Numbered from the stretch's first letter, positions 1-12,840 are shown. The stretch: 64,000 bases of DNA from Phoenix dactylifera (GCF_009389715.1 NC_052401.1:3259530-3323529), one strand, 5' to 3'. The notes: generated by a model not told the origin, from the sequence alone. Numbers and translations: made by a program.

Positions 1-1109
1 ATCCTCGTAAAACTCTATTATTATACAAATACCCATAATATAACGATTGTTCTATAAAAAAAATTATATTTATATTAATTAAAAATAAACTAAAATTTTA
101 AAATTACGCTATTATTTTTGTCTTCTTCTCCTGCTATCGGGATCGCGATCTATTTGCATGTCTACCTATTAAAAGTATTCTAATCATTTTAATTTGAAAT
201 AGTTAATTTTTTAGCGTCATTAAATAGCATGGATATATACGCAAAAATAAAAATAAAAAAGAATAGAATGGTAAAACAAGTCTTTTACGAGAGTATACAT
301 GCAAATATCAATTTTGGAAGGGCATTCATGCACAATCCGATATGTGGGAGAATATTCATGCAAAAAAAAAATCCTATTAAATATAAGGTAGGTCTTTGTT
401 CTGCTCACCCATTGAGGAACATGGACTTGGTAGGGCTATTTTCATGATGGAGATCATATCTTGACAGTTAGATGAGAATTTGGCAGGAGATGGACAAACA
501 AAACTTTTGCAGGAGATGGATACCAGCATTCTAGACCGTTGAGTCAGTGAGATTTAATGGCATTCAATGACATTCAGCCTTCATTTAGAGGTAGGTTCCA
601 TGTTTGTAATTTAAAAATATTTTCTTTGATCTGAATAAATTTTTTATTTCTTTCTTTTAACAAGAAATAAGTTGGGTTTAATTATCAAGACTATTTGATG
701 ATCCAATACATGCAGCCCAAGCCATCTATAAGACTATATCAAGATGAGAAAAAAAAAATGTTCACATTTGTGCTAACATGCATCCCATATGATCTCATTT
801 ATTTTGCCATGCATCTTGTTGATGTTTGATAATTGCCTTGTTACTCTCAACTAATTGTTGAATACGATTTGCTCCTCTGAAGATAATATTAATGTGAAAT
901 AACAAATGATTCTTATGAATCAAACCACGCCAATTGTTAATTTCACATGCATAGGATGAAATGTGAATTTATGTGGGTCTTGAATGGCAATGTGAATAAC
1001 AATCGCCTAGCATTGAAAGCTAAATACTAAACTAGTCCAATATGGATATGAAAGAATTGTGCAATGCAAACAACCCTTTGATAGCTAATGCAATGGTGAA
1101 TAATTTTGC

Positions 1110-1246
1110 TATGAGAATCCATGCAGGCGTATATTTAGTCTCACATTGGCTATCCTCCAGAAAGATTTTGGGTACTTGTACAAAACTTAGAAATCCAAAT
1201 AATACCTTCCGACTAGCCTTTTTGGGTGAGGTCTTAGGTTATTGCA
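1110..1246 (+). mobile_element. Solo LTR of the TRIM-like family
   Basis: 137 bp, the same length as each LTR of the element at 59844-60271, and similar throughout: TATGAGAATCC start, TTTAGTCTCACATTGG, TTGGGTACTTGTACA, AAATAATACCTTCCGACTAG, GGTGAGGTCTTAGGTT and a TTGCA end. No partner LTR or primer-binding site is seen next to it. Confidence 0.75.
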
Positions 1247-1499
1247 TTTGTGGCTTTAAAAATCACCCAGCAAGTAGCTTCTTTATGTTGGTATTCCTGA
1301 GTTAAATAGTCGAGTGTAATCGATATACTAAAGTTTTGGGGATGACTAATCATCTATCAAATAACAATTGCATGTGTGAATGCATTCATAGATGTGTAGA
1401 CGTTTTACTCAGAAATCGAGGGGAAAAGGAAGATAGGTAGATACTAAAATTCTCCAACTGTAATCTTGTTGCCGATTTCCTGTTTACCTTTTAATGCAC

Positions 1500-2760
1500 T
1501 AAACAGATCATTGTTAGAGCCGACAAACAAAGTTTTAGATTAATTATACTCTTATCTTTTCTACTCGAAAAATAGTGGTCGTAAGAGGTCGATCCACAGG
1601 GAGGCGATTGGAGTTGCATAAAAATCAAAACGTTCACTCCGATTCAAAGCCGATTTTTGAATAATAAGAAAAAAATATTACTTCGGGGATGTTGAATGAT
1701 TCTCTAGTCTACCAGAGAATGTTTTCTATTTGAAAATAACGAAAAGACAGATACTTGGAATCGAAGAGCATTTCTAAATTTAATGAAATATTTAACTATT
1801 CAAAGGAAAACTTTGGCATGGATGAAAACAGTGCTTAAGAAAACTGAAACTTAGAATATAGATTGCATAAAAATAAATTTATGGATTGCATAAAAGGACA
1901 ATTACAAAAATAAAATGAAGATTGGAAGCCTAATGCTTCCTCCTTCTACAAAATAAAACATAAAAACAAAGGAAGAAAGAAAAAGAAAACTCCTCCTGTG
2001 GCACGCTCGGTGGGCTTTTTTTTAATATTTCCCTTTCTTTCAAAAACAAAGCATGGCTCTGTTTCTTGGCTTTCCTTCCCCCTCTTCTCCCCTATTTCTT
2101 GCCGCTGGGAGCTGATCGTGGGTGAAGATCCGGCGCAGATGCAGCGATCACGGAGAGGGGGTCACAGGATGCGGAAGGGAGCTGAAATGCGGCTGGAGCG
2201 GCTCCTTGATGGCGAGAAACGGAAGTATCCGAACGCGGGGCTGCAAGCATCGTGGGAAGATTTTTGAAATGGGGGAAAGAGGTGGACGCGGGGGAGGCGA
2301 TGATGCGCATCCCGGCTGGGACGCTTTCCGGATGAAGAGGACGGCCGTGATGCGGACGCTAATCCGGAGAGGACACCGCGGGATCGTTGGGAGGATCGCA
2401 TGTGAATGGCTGCTAATCCGAAAGCTGAGATGCGTTGTGGAACGGGCGCTGGAAATGGAAGAAGTTGCACGAATGCTGGGATGGATCGTGGAGGAGGCTG
2501 GAGCCTGCTTTGACGCGGAAGAGGCGGACGGGCGTGGGAGCTAATCTGGAAGGTGATCCGTGGAAGATGGACGGCCGTGATGCACTACGGGAGGAAGAAG
2601 AAGAACAGTGAACAGAGCATATTTTTCGTAACACTGTTCATATGAACCGTGTTTTCACGTAACACTGTTCATATGAACAGTGTCATCTCAAACACTGTTC
2701 ATATGAACAGTGTTTTCAAGCCATGAACAGGGATAAATGTCATTATTAATTTCATAGCTG
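1500..2760. mobile_element. Probable retroelement-derived block with GC-rich core
   Basis: Starts near a motif common in plant intergenic retroelements (AAGAGGTCGATCCACAGGGA), runs through an A-rich stretch, then about 2080-2600 turns GC-rich with overlapping ORFs on both strands and no recognised domain, and ends in palindromic repeats. The class cannot be fixed by eye. Confidence 0.4.
2631..2713. repeat. Three copies of a 22-bp palindrome in a 30-bp tandem array
   Basis: The half-site ACACTGTTCAT is followed directly by its reverse complement at 2631-2652 (one mismatch), 2662-2683 and 2692-2713 (both perfect). Spacing is 31 and 30 bp. Related half-sites (GAACAGTG) flank the array. Confidence 0.9.
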
Positions 2761-3109
2761 TTGGGAATAGGCGAAATGAATATGAAAACAATTTGATTGG
2801 GTCATCGCAATTGGTTGAGATGAAACTTCTGTCCATAACAATAAGGATGAATCGTGATGATGCAGTAGAAAGATAGGGAGTGACCCAAGTTTCAGGTGGG
2901 CTTGGCTCGGAAGGACCTTCAATTACAATATGAAAACCAAAATAAAAAATTACATCTTTTTAAGAGTTATATGCAGAAGAACTTTAGAAAATTAGGTACA
3001 AAAGAGTGCTAAAATGTGCATGTGCACTTAACAAATCTCATGCATCCAAACATCACTCTCATACTTGGGAAGGTGACTTCTTTTTTTTTTCTTTTTCTTG
3101 CTGTAATGG

Positions 3110-3275
3110 ATAATTCATACAATCCTAGTATAGATACGTCCAAAAAAATCAAGAAATAACAAGTCTCGAAGTGCTTTAGGCACCTCCCTCATCTCTCCAA
3201 CTCACAGGGCTCTTCTGGAGTAGTCAGCCACATACGAGGCTCAAACAATCTACGACTCCATTAGCCAAAGGTGAC
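3110..3275 (+). repeat. Dispersed repeat, copy 1
   Basis: Shares a diverged but collinear sequence with about 8080-8205 (GTGCTTTAGGCACCTCC..., TCTCCAACTCACAGGG, AGTCAGCCACATACGAGGCTC). Probably a degraded transposon end; class not identified. Confidence 0.5.
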
Positions 3276-5687
3276 TTCTTCTTGGTCTACTATAATATAC
3301 CATTTAGGAGAAGCCATTGCTATAAATGATTTCTTTTGGATTGACATGTGTTGCTCATATGGATGTGGAGATTTCCACTTTTTTTTCCGATGGTAAAGAT
3401 TTCCACCTTATCAACCACGACTAATTCTTCATTCTTAATTAGTTCCTAAGTGAGGAGTTCTAGAATATAATAAATTTGCACAAGGTCCAACATAACATCT
3501 AGCGCAATCAGTGAGGTTACAAAGCTCGTAACTTAGAGTGTAAGAAGCATACATTCTTGGTAGATGTTGTTAAGTTACAGCTACAAGTAGCCTAAACCAT
3601 TTCCAGGCGAAATCTGACTTTCTTTTTATATATGCCTTCATTGTGTATCAAACTTCTATATTAGAAAGATTTTATCAACAAAGAAACATAACCATTATTA
3701 GTCCGATTGCATCTGCCCAAAATTTTAATAGAGGACTAGATTAAGATGAAGAGAGGTGTTAGCTACAAAGAATCAAGACATTATTGCTTTCCTCCAGTGA
3801 TATGCTGATATAACTTCATTTTTTTTCCCTTTTGCTGCACAAAAGTTCCGGCTAATGTCAAGTTTGGAAGCAAAATTAATCTCATGTTGTGACATGAAGA
3901 AATATGAAGCAGCCAGTATTTTTTCTATGTTTGGTGGTACAAGTTTAGACAATATTCTTGAATTGATGGAGGATATAAGCCCAATAATAATCATTGCATA
4001 AGACGTATTTGCTTAACACAACAATGAAAAGTACTTGACGCATCATCTTATGTGAGGATTCTTCTACATAAAGTTTTCTTATTGTATAGACATTTTCAAA
4101 TTAATTTAATGACATGACATGTTTGAAGATGACAACTAAGACTTCTAGCTATTTGGCCTTGGCAACATCATTAGATATATAAATCTTTTGCCCAAGAAAC
4201 TTCAAGGCATTTGTTCCTTTATTTTAGTTTCGTAGGGCAAATTTGGCACTTCTGTGAAGACTTCTGCGGTATGAGAAGGAGACCGACCTTCACTTCTTTC
4301 TGTGGACAAAGCATCAGAGAAAAAGATTTCCTGATAGATCAGGAAAAAAAAAAGGCATGGAGTTGAATCTCTCTTTCAGAAGATCTGGCTTGAAGAAATT
4401 GCAAAACATTCACAAATATATTAATTCTGTGGTGCATGTTTTTTCTTCAGCCAGAAAACTGATGAAAGGCTCGTGTTTCCTGCTGCGGGGATCCTCTCTT
4501 TCCAATGATGGATTCAGCTCCAGATCCAGTCATTTTTCTGTTGGACATTCCTGATGCTTTATATATTTGCTGCTTTTAAGACTATTTATTGAAATTTTGT
4601 GGTTTGTTAATGGATCTGTATCTCCATGTTTCTTGGGCTGCACCATTTCTGATGGTCTTTGTCATTAAATTTTGTTAATTTTGTTTGTCATATCTTCGTT
4701 GATATAATAGATCTTCTTTTGGGTTTGCTAATGGCATTTCTTGTAACATTTTCCTTTGATCTATGAACAGGTAGGCGTCTTTGCAAACTCGAATCCCTTA
4801 GGGATGGTTTTCTAAAGAAAAAAAAAAAAGTATATATATCGCCAACTTAACAATAAAAAGATACAGGTTGATGGTTTGAATGAAGAACATTCGGCTAAAC
4901 TGAACAACAAACCAAAGAAGGTATACCTTAATTTCACCCACAACATACGTTTACTTGTAGTGAACCCTATCTTGACCTATTCTTTCAAAGTTGCAACATC
5001 AAGATTCAAGAAAGGAGGCTGGAAGAAGTCTCGATCAACTTACCCACTTGCTTCATCAGCTATGCTAATGATATCCAAGAGGGGAAATGCCATCTTGTGA
5101 GAACTTCATTTTATCAAGAACTTATGTTCTCTTCTATACGGAATAGATTAAAAAGGGTGAGAACCAATCAAAACATATCTTCAGACAAGCGAAATAAAAA
5201 GAAAAAGGAATGACAGTAGGTACCTTTTTGCATGCTTTTTGACAATGTCTTGGAACTAAAACTAAAAGGGTATTACCCTTGCTTGTGTTGACAACTTAAG
5301 ACTCAGAGGCTGCATTTATATTTCAAGAACATGTACATACATGGGGATCAAATTTTATAAACTAGGTCCATGTTATAGGATGGAATATATCCACTACAAG
5401 GGATTCATAAGGAGACTTAACTCTGCCATCGACCAAATACTTCAACAGCATATATATTTTAGTCCATCAAAATAAGGAAATGATCAAATCAACAAGATCA
5501 AAAGCATCGATAAATTAATGAACTGGAAGTTTTGATAGTTCAGAATAAATATTAGCTTGTGATAGAACCATGAAAATTTCATGATACCAACACACTGCAA
5601 ACAAAAACCATTGCCAACATGGTTCTCTCTCCTAATTTAGCTATCTAACCTAACTCCAAGTATGCAGATCTGCGATAATTTTTGAAT

Positions 5688-6889
5688 TCAAGAGGAGATC
5701 CCAACACCCAAGAAATCGATAAAGGGAATATGCTTGCGTTTCAAGGACTCGTCGCCATCATCTTGCTGGTTATTATCAGTTCTACGGTTCATTGCTCTAG
5801 CTGAAGAATCCCCAAGTCTAATTAATTCACTTGCACTCACTACCTCACTTCCACAACCATCGCTTGTGCCGGAGAATCTGATAGAATGAGGAACCACCCG
5901 GGTGTAGCCTGCGTCGCACAATGCATTGAAACTCCTGTAAGTATGATGAGAAGGGCGAAGGGACTGGTCATGGAAATGGGATCTCTGGAGAACATCATAA
6001 TTATATTTAGGACTATAGAAGTTCCTTCTCTGAGCGCCAAAAATTTGACGTGATGAGGAGATATTCGATCCAGAGAAGGCCCAAGGAAGTGATAAGCTTG
6101 AAGGTGACGCAGGGAACCTATCACTGGTGGAGCTTCCAAACTCAAAGAGTCTACAAGCATTAAACTGGATGTGATTTGAGTTGCTTCCCTCTTGAGGAGC
6201 TGAGCATGAAGCAAAAAGGCCATTCGCAGTACGATCGGAGCTGCTGAGGATGTGATCCTGACAACTTCTCTTGCCAAAGAGCCTCGATCGCTCTCTGTGC
6301 CGTCGAGCCATGATCACATGCCAATGGTTCTTCACAGCATTATCGGTCCTCCCAGGGAAAAGTCGGGATATCAACGCCCACTTATTTCCATGAATGCGAT
6401 GAGCTGTGAGGAGCCTCTCTTCCTCTTCCTCCGTGAATGGTCTCTTGTTAATTCTCGGGTCTAGTTGGTTAAACCACCTCAACCTACAGCTCTTTCCTGA
6501 AAAGAGCGAGCCATAAGAACTCATATCTTAGAAAATAAGATAAAGGAATTTGCCATAGCTTCACAAGCTTGAATTTGGAGACTTGTTTATGAGATAATAG
6601 GGATTACTATTGTGAGAAGAAAGATGGTAGAGATGTTGTAGTAGCATCTCTTCTTCTCTTGTGAATATAAACATACCGATATCGGAGAAGACTATTGAGA
6701 GTGACGAGTTGATCTTAACTATTGGGACACACCTGATCTTCCTTGCAGCTTCTCAGCGATTGAGTTCCAGTTCTGAGGACCGTACTGCTCGACAAGCTGC
6801 CTCAGCTTCTCGTCTTCGCCAGGTCTCCAGTGCCCGCGAGGGCAAACCTTGGTGTCATCGGATTCAATGGCTCCAGCTGACGATCCCAT
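5688..6889 (-). CDS. R2R3-MYB transcription factor, subgroup 21 (MYB52/54/56/105/117-like)
   Basis: Nuclear DNA-binding transcription factor. Exons read on the minus strand: 6889-6733 (phase 1, donor CAG|GTGTGT) and 6496-5688 (acceptor TTTTCAG), giving 321 aa. Repeat R2 spans about residues 20-66 with Trp at 21, 41 and 60; R3 follows with Phe73, Trp92 and Trp111. The stretch [18 protein letters not shown] after R3 and the C-terminal [10 protein letters not shown] are typical of the MYB52/54/56/105/117 group, known from work on secondary walls and organ boundaries. The tail between is Ser-rich. The start is the only ATG that gives the short acidic leader before CPRGHW. Many R2R3-MYB genes have a second intron inside R3; here R3 is read without a break. 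Which member of the group it is cannot be settled here. Confidence 0.95.
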
Positions 6890-6995
6890 CACTCAGGAAG
6901 GTGCTTTGCTGCTGTTCAGATTTCCTCGATTGGAGATGATCAGAGGCAGCAGGATGCGAAGAGGATAAGGGGGTGGAAAAGAAGGAATGGGGAGG

Positions 6996-7003
6996 ATAAA
7001 TAG
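6996..7003 (-). promoter_or_regulatory. TATA-like box upstream of the MYB gene
   Basis: On the minus strand the sequence reads CTATTTAT, about 107-114 bases upstream of the MYB start codon, which is a plausible TATA distance with a short 5' leader. Seen as a motif only; no start-site evidence. Confidence 0.3.
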
Positions 7004-8079
7004 AAGAAATGAGAGACTTGGGTTGGTTTAGGGTTTGGATGGGAAGTCGTTTTTGTTAGTATAACACGACAGCGAGGGATGACATCATATATGCCCATGT
7101 AGCATCCTCACAACTTGGCGTGTTGGGCCATTGGCACATAACCATCCCTATCAATTGCACCTATCCTTGTAACTTAATAATGTTCTCAACTTCCTTAACA
7201 ATATTCCTTACAAAACTATCTCTCTCTCTCTCTAGACACACATTAAAATACATGATTGTTTGATCATTGGAGTTTAGAGCTCATGCATTAGAAATGTCTA
7301 AGGTGCGAGCGAGTGATCTTGATCGTCCATGAGTGCAGAATTGTGGTTTGATATAAATTGGAAGATGGATAGCTTCTAGTGTTTTGATCAAGTATATATT
7401 TGGTGGACCTAGAAATTAGCAAGGTTATAAAAAAATTAGACCATTAAAAAAATATTACAAGCCATATGTGCAGTTTTTAGTGCTCTTTCTATTTTCTAAA
7501 CCTACCAAACTACTTTGGTAAACGGTTTAGCTGGCAGCTGGACTGCCCACATTAGAATTGCTAAGTTTAGAGGAAGGTGGGTAAATTAAAACCTTAAAAC
7601 CCCAAATTTGGAGCATGAACTCGTATACATATATAGAGAGAAGTTTTTAATGCATCCACACGGTTCGCACCCTTGGGAACTTTAATTGAAATTGCACTAT
7701 AAATTGCATTTTAGAAAGACTCTGCTGAAGATAAAGTTGAATAGCTGGATGATTTTATCTTACGCAATAATTGGACTTAAATCCATTACATTGCCATTGT
7801 TAATCCCAAACACAAGTCATTTTGCACAGAGAAAATGCATGGATGTGACTACGCGGAAATATTGTTTAAGAGGGCTGGCATAAGAAGAGGACTAAGAAGA
7901 GCTAAAGAAATAGTTGGGTTAAGGAATGATTGGGATTATGGATATCTTATGTGGATATCATTTGGATTCATTTATGTTACAATAATTAGTGATGTTGGGT
8001 TTAATACATTAACTTATCATCTTGCTCACTATATCATTTTTTATTTTATTTTTTTTGTTGCTAAAGCGGGTTGATCATA

Positions 8080-8205
8080 CCTGACAAGTACGGATGCACC
8101 CAATAAAGTCGGAAAACAAAATGCCTCGGACTGCTTAGGGCAACTCCATATCTCCAGCCCACAAGGTACTACCAGAATAACTAGCCACATAAGCAGCTCA
8201 CTACA
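8080..8205 (+). repeat. Dispersed repeat, copy 2
   Basis: Partner of about 3110-3275: GACTGCTTAGGGCAACTCC, TCTCCAGCCCACAAGG, ACTAGCCACATAAGCAGCTC in the same order and spacing. Confidence 0.5.
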
Positions 8206-8939
8206 TCATTCTTGGAGAGTGCAAAATGATACTTGCTTTTAAGTTTCCAAATAACAAGAGCAATAAGAGTTCATGCCCTTAACTCACTAGTGCGTTTCAT
8301 ATTAAATGGCTATAGCTTTGTATATGCACAGATCATCATCTAATGTTCAAAAAATATCTGAAAGTACACAAATGTAATTTATCAATGAAATGGGCCTTTT
8401 ACTTTATTGCCTTCTTACCTTTTGTGAAATTGATGAAACTTATGGCGTGTAAGTATGGCATCAACAGAAAAATGGGTGGCCTATCTCCTTTTCTTCACCT
8501 TCATGTAGATGGCAAGTCCAGTGTTATTGATAGACAATTAGGAGGTGATATTTTTCTGTTGATGGAGGATTTTAACTGTACTAAATTGGACTGTTCTCCT
8601 TCACATTTCTTTCACATATATGTACCTGCAAACAAGCAATGGAATCATTCGATCCTTCGATGTCGATGCCATGCAATTACTGTAGATGGTTTTCTTGATG
8701 AATGTGATGGCCATGCACCAACTAATAATACTTTTCAATTTCTTTTAGTCAAAGTAGTTTCACCGGTCAGCATGCGGGCGCAGTGAGAAATCTATGCTAT
8801 CCAACGACATGGGTTATCTACTACAATTGATATGGCCATCCTCTATGCAATATGATATTCCATGGCAACGGCCAGTATTAATTAAATGAAACTGTAATAC
8901 TTAATCTTGTTTGAAACCACCTTCATAGTATACCTGTGG

Positions 8940-8941
<2 letters not shown>

Positions 8942-8988
<47 letters not shown>
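8942..8988 (+). repeat. (CA)n microsatellite
   Basis: About 23 uninterrupted AC/CA units followed by a short TA tract. Confidence 0.98.
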
Positions 8989-8993
<5 letters not shown>

Positions 8994-10202
8994 GTTATAA
9001 ATCAGTAAGCTTTTCTTATAGAACTCAGAATCACAGGAACAGTAACATAGTCAAAGCAAATGTTATGCATTCCAACAAGGGCTCCTAAAACCTTAAGAAC
9101 ATAAAATATTTCTATTAACAAGGAAAAACTGGACAAACCCAGGTGGCATGTACCAAACGAATTCCTTCAAAATTTCCCAAAATGGGGCAAGGCAGAATGG
9201 CCCCATGCATGTGTGAATGATGTGGAAATAAGACAGGTGGGGCCTCTTTAGTCCACAAGTGATCCAAGATTTTGCTAGAATTAAAAGGGACATCACCCAA
9301 TGACCACAGGAGGAAGGAATAACAAGAAAATTGTCGGCACCATTAAAGTACACCATACTCAACCATATTCCCATTCCTCATCAAAAGCGACCTCTTTAGA
9401 TATAGTTAGTATGCAACAACTTGGATTCATGGAAAATCAAGAACCAACTTCTATGTAATAGTGCCTGGGCACGTGCAACACACCGCCATCCTCGATGTAT
9501 ATGTTAAAATTACTACACTTATCCCAAAAACTTAAGCCGGTAGGATGAGGTAGATTTATTTATATATTTTATATTTTCTTACAGTATACAAAGTTGAATA
9601 GAGATGAGGCATTATAAAGATGGTATTTCTTGAAAAACTTTTTCTTGTTCTCTAATTGATGGAAGAGATGCACGCACGATGCCTGCCATCAAATTTTATC
9701 ACCTTTGGGTATCAAAATCAATTTAAAGCATGCATGCAAGAAATGTACGCCTTTGTGCCTCGTAGTCACGTATACAAATTAAAGGTGTGAATGTCGATGT
9801 AGGATATGCCTAATGGATGATTAACTATGGATACATAACTATGCATACAAGTTCTCATGTTTGCTAAATACGTGTGCTTGCTTTGGCTTGAAAATGACCG
9901 CTGGAGAAAAAATAATTGCAATGAAGTGTCTTACTTCTCTTCTCTTTAGTCTATTATTATTTTGGTAGTGCATGTGTGGTGTCGTAAGTCATATGTTACA
10001 TACGCATTGGTTGAGAACTGGAGAGGAAGTAGGGTCACCTACTTACATTGGATAGTTGGGCACGCATTAAACACCACAGGGTGTAGGTTTCATCTCCTTA
10101 CTTAGACTTCTCTTTGCTATTTTTTCTTTTTTTACTTTCCTTTTAAATTTTGTAGGTGGACCTTTTTCTGAACCTCTAGAAGGGCTTTAGACCTACAAGT
10201 TT

Positions 10203-10455
10203 GCATCATCTACGCCGATGCAAGATTTTCACCGTAGAGAACGGTATAGCTCTAGATGCATGACCGCCGCATCATTCGATCATGGATGTAGATGGCTATC
10301 AAATAAGATGGACATTACGTGCCATATATGATATGTTTTGGATGCTATACACCGGATCTTGTTTGATAACTATTTGTCTCTATGATCGAATGATGTGGCG
10401 GCCATCTAAGGTTGTGCCTCTCTTTGCAGTGCAAAATGCGCATCACAGAGGATCC
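10203..10455. mobile_element. Fold-back / MITE-like long inverted repeat
   Basis: Left arm about 10203-10309 and right arm about 10356-10455 are reverse complements with scattered mismatches (for example GCATCATTCGATCATGGAT against ATGATCGAATGATG, and CTATCAAATAAGAT against ATCTTGTTTGATAAC), separated by a 46-bp loop. No ORF. A transcript would form a hairpin of about 100 bp. Confidence 0.75.
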
Positions 10456-10647
10456 TGAGACTTAGTTCCAGTGTCCCGTGAGCAATTTCCTTGATGGACT
10501 CCTTTACGAGGATAGCTAGCTCGCGTATAAATCACATATACATATGTATCATTACATTGAAGGATTCAGCTAAGCAAAACTGTCCAAGAGCACCACCACA
10601 TCAACTTACTCTTGGAAACGAATATCGTGAGGACAGCAGACCACTCA

Positions 10648-10670
10648 TCTCTCTCTCTCTCTCTCTCTCT
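10648..10670 (+). repeat. (CT)n microsatellite
   Basis: About 11 uninterrupted TC/CT units. Confidence 0.95.
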
Positions 10671-12485
10671 GATGTTTGGACATGAATTGGGAGAGGTTTG
10701 GAGTAGCTATCAGCAAGTAAATGCAGAAGCTTTTCGTTACTTTGGACAGGCATCGATCCATTGCCTCCTACTATAAGGCTATTTCCGTTGGGAATACTTC
10801 AACAAAAGGCCAACATGAAGTTAACACCTAAGCACACAATGCAACAACCGGTCATCTCCCCTCTATCACTATTTCAAGCTAAAGCATCTTTTCCCAACTA
10901 CACTTGTTTTTGACATCAAAAACACATTGAAAACAACAAGAAACCAATTCAAGCAACCCTTCTTCCCTTCTAATTCCCGAGCCATGCATTTGACCATAAG
11001 AAAAGTTTAGGCAACACCCTCAACGGCCATCCAAATATGAAGCATTCCCACATGAAACCATGCTCCATATATATGTATGTATGTATTTAGAACCCTAGCT
11101 TATCAAAGTGCACTGCTTGCAACCTAGCTTTCATTTATTAGATGGTGCCTGTGGGTGGTTATAAACCGACCTGTATTAAATATTTGGATGCTAACCATCA
11201 CTTCAACGCTGTTAAGATCTTGACTAGTACCTAATGGAACCTCTTCTTTTCCTTCTTTTTTTTTTTTCTTTTGATGATGATGATAGTTTCTAATGAAACC
11301 TTACCTAGTAGAACCGATCAAACTAGAGGTTAGTGTTTGCAGGATTTGACCGTCCATTTTTTTCCTTATCGATACATGGGTTTGATACCATCCAACTTTT
11401 TTTTTAAAAAATCGTTCTCTGAATCAAACCATCCACCTATCTAAAACAAACTTGAATGAAGTAAATATTAGAGGGAATCGGTGTATGCTAGGTCATGGGT
11501 CCTCAAGTGACAGCCACATATATCAAAAATATGATACAATAGCTCTCTCTCTCTGGATGGCGGCTTAAGTTGCCATGGCGTGTTTTGCTACTTCATGAGG
11601 ACCTATGGAGACCATTTCCTTTTCCTTCTTCAACTTCATGTTTATGATCACAAGCTAACCATAAAAATATAGGTCAGAAAATATGGAGGACAGCAATAAT
11701 TAATGCTGATTATATGTTAAAGATCAAGATGTCCTTATTGAAATTTTGCTTCAAAACATTAGCTTGTGAGCCTAAGATGAAGACGTTTCAGCTACTCTTA
11801 GTTTTTGGGAAGGACAAGAAATCTAGGAGATCATGCGAAGCTTCCAACATCCATTTCAAGGCTTACATGTTCTTGATAGTAGTCATACATGAAGAAACTA
11901 TATTAATGAATTATAGATGTGGCATAAGAATGATAGCAATGCTAAATCACCAGTCTGTCATCCCATTACTACAATCCATATGCCCTTCCTGCTACGTTAT
12001 GTTCGCTAAAATTAAGTGAGATTGGTTCCATAATCACTTTGACATAGGAACAAATACTCATAATTTTGCTATGAACATCTGAACTAATTGTGTTGCAATG
12101 CAAAGCTCCGTAGCTTATCGTCAGGCACTTTTTGCTCCTAGGTGGTTCTACCAGAGCCAAATCCGTGTAACAATATACTCGAGGCTCGAAATGAGTAGTA
12201 TTAGCTTAGTAATTCGATGAGTAATCTTACCCCTATGGTCATAGATAGTGTTATATGAAGTTCATGAAGTGTGGTGGTTGGATGAAACATCTTTCTCTGG
12301 TGCAGTGAAAACTGCTAATCAGTCATGTAACTTATAGGGAATAAGTTGCAAGCCATGGTTCAGATCCTTTTATTTGTTTCTAGCCTGCAGCAAAAATACT
12401 TGCAAGAGTCTAAGATATTGTGGTGTAAAGTAATATTGCAATTATATATAACATGTATAGTTAATCTAAAGTTTTTAGGTAGTTG

Positions 12486-12513
12486 AGGGGATAGCTCAGT
12501 TGGGAGAGTGTTC
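12486..12513 (+). pseudogene. Truncated tRNA-Phe-like 5' half
   Basis: GGGGATAGCTCAGTTGGGAGAG followed by TGT matches the acceptor/D-arm half (A box) of plant nuclear tRNA-Phe, but the sequence departs before the anticodon arm and no B box or T arm follows. Either a broken tRNA copy or the head of a tRNA-derived SINE. Confidence 0.6.
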
Positions 12514-12522
12514 GGATGTGAT

Positions 12523-12840
12523 GCACATATTTCAGTTTTCTACAATTTTACATTTAAAGCGCTCTATTTAAACATATCTCTACAAAATCCTTCACACATA
12601 TTTCAGTTTTCTACAATTTTTACATTTAAAGCGCTCTGTTTAAACATATCTCTACAAAATCCTTCCCTTTTCCCCCGCTTTCTGTTAATTTACATTTTAA
12701 TTTTCTTTCATTTTCAACCCCCTATTCATCAATATTTCCAAAAGATACTATTTAACCAAATCTCTATAAACATCCTCCTCTCCTTTTTCAGTTTTCTGCT
12801 ATTTTTATATTTTAAACTCTCTATGTAAACATACCTCTCA
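12523..12840 (+). repeat. Tandem repeat of about 71 bp plus diverged third copy
   Basis: The unit starting CACATATTTCAGTTTTCTAC occurs at 12523 and 12594 nearly unchanged (both with TTTAAAGCGCTCT and CATATCTCTACAAAATCCTT). A weaker copy starts near 12785 (TTTTTCAGTTTTCTGCTATT). It directly follows the tRNA-like fragment. Confidence 0.85.

Larger units (their letters stand above)
1..5687. other. Intergenic, repeat-rich region downstream of the MYB gene
   Basis: No supportable gene. It is AT-rich, with a solo LTR (1110-1246), a probable retroelement-derived stretch (about 1500-2760) holding a GC-rich block and palindrome cluster, and a dispersed repeat (about 3110-3275). Between 3300 and 5600 I see only short ORFs without recognisable domains. 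Confidence 0.6.

Noticed and set aside
2122-2544. 140-codon ORF on the plus strand
   Set aside because: GC-rich block with open frames on both strands, no recognisable motif, embedded in repeat-like sequence.
8343-8786. 147-codon ORF on the plus strand
   Set aside because: AT-rich, no domain or homologue recognised, no convincing splice partners.
12508-12828. 106-codon Phe-rich ORF
   Set aside because: It is the translation of the 71-bp tandem array.
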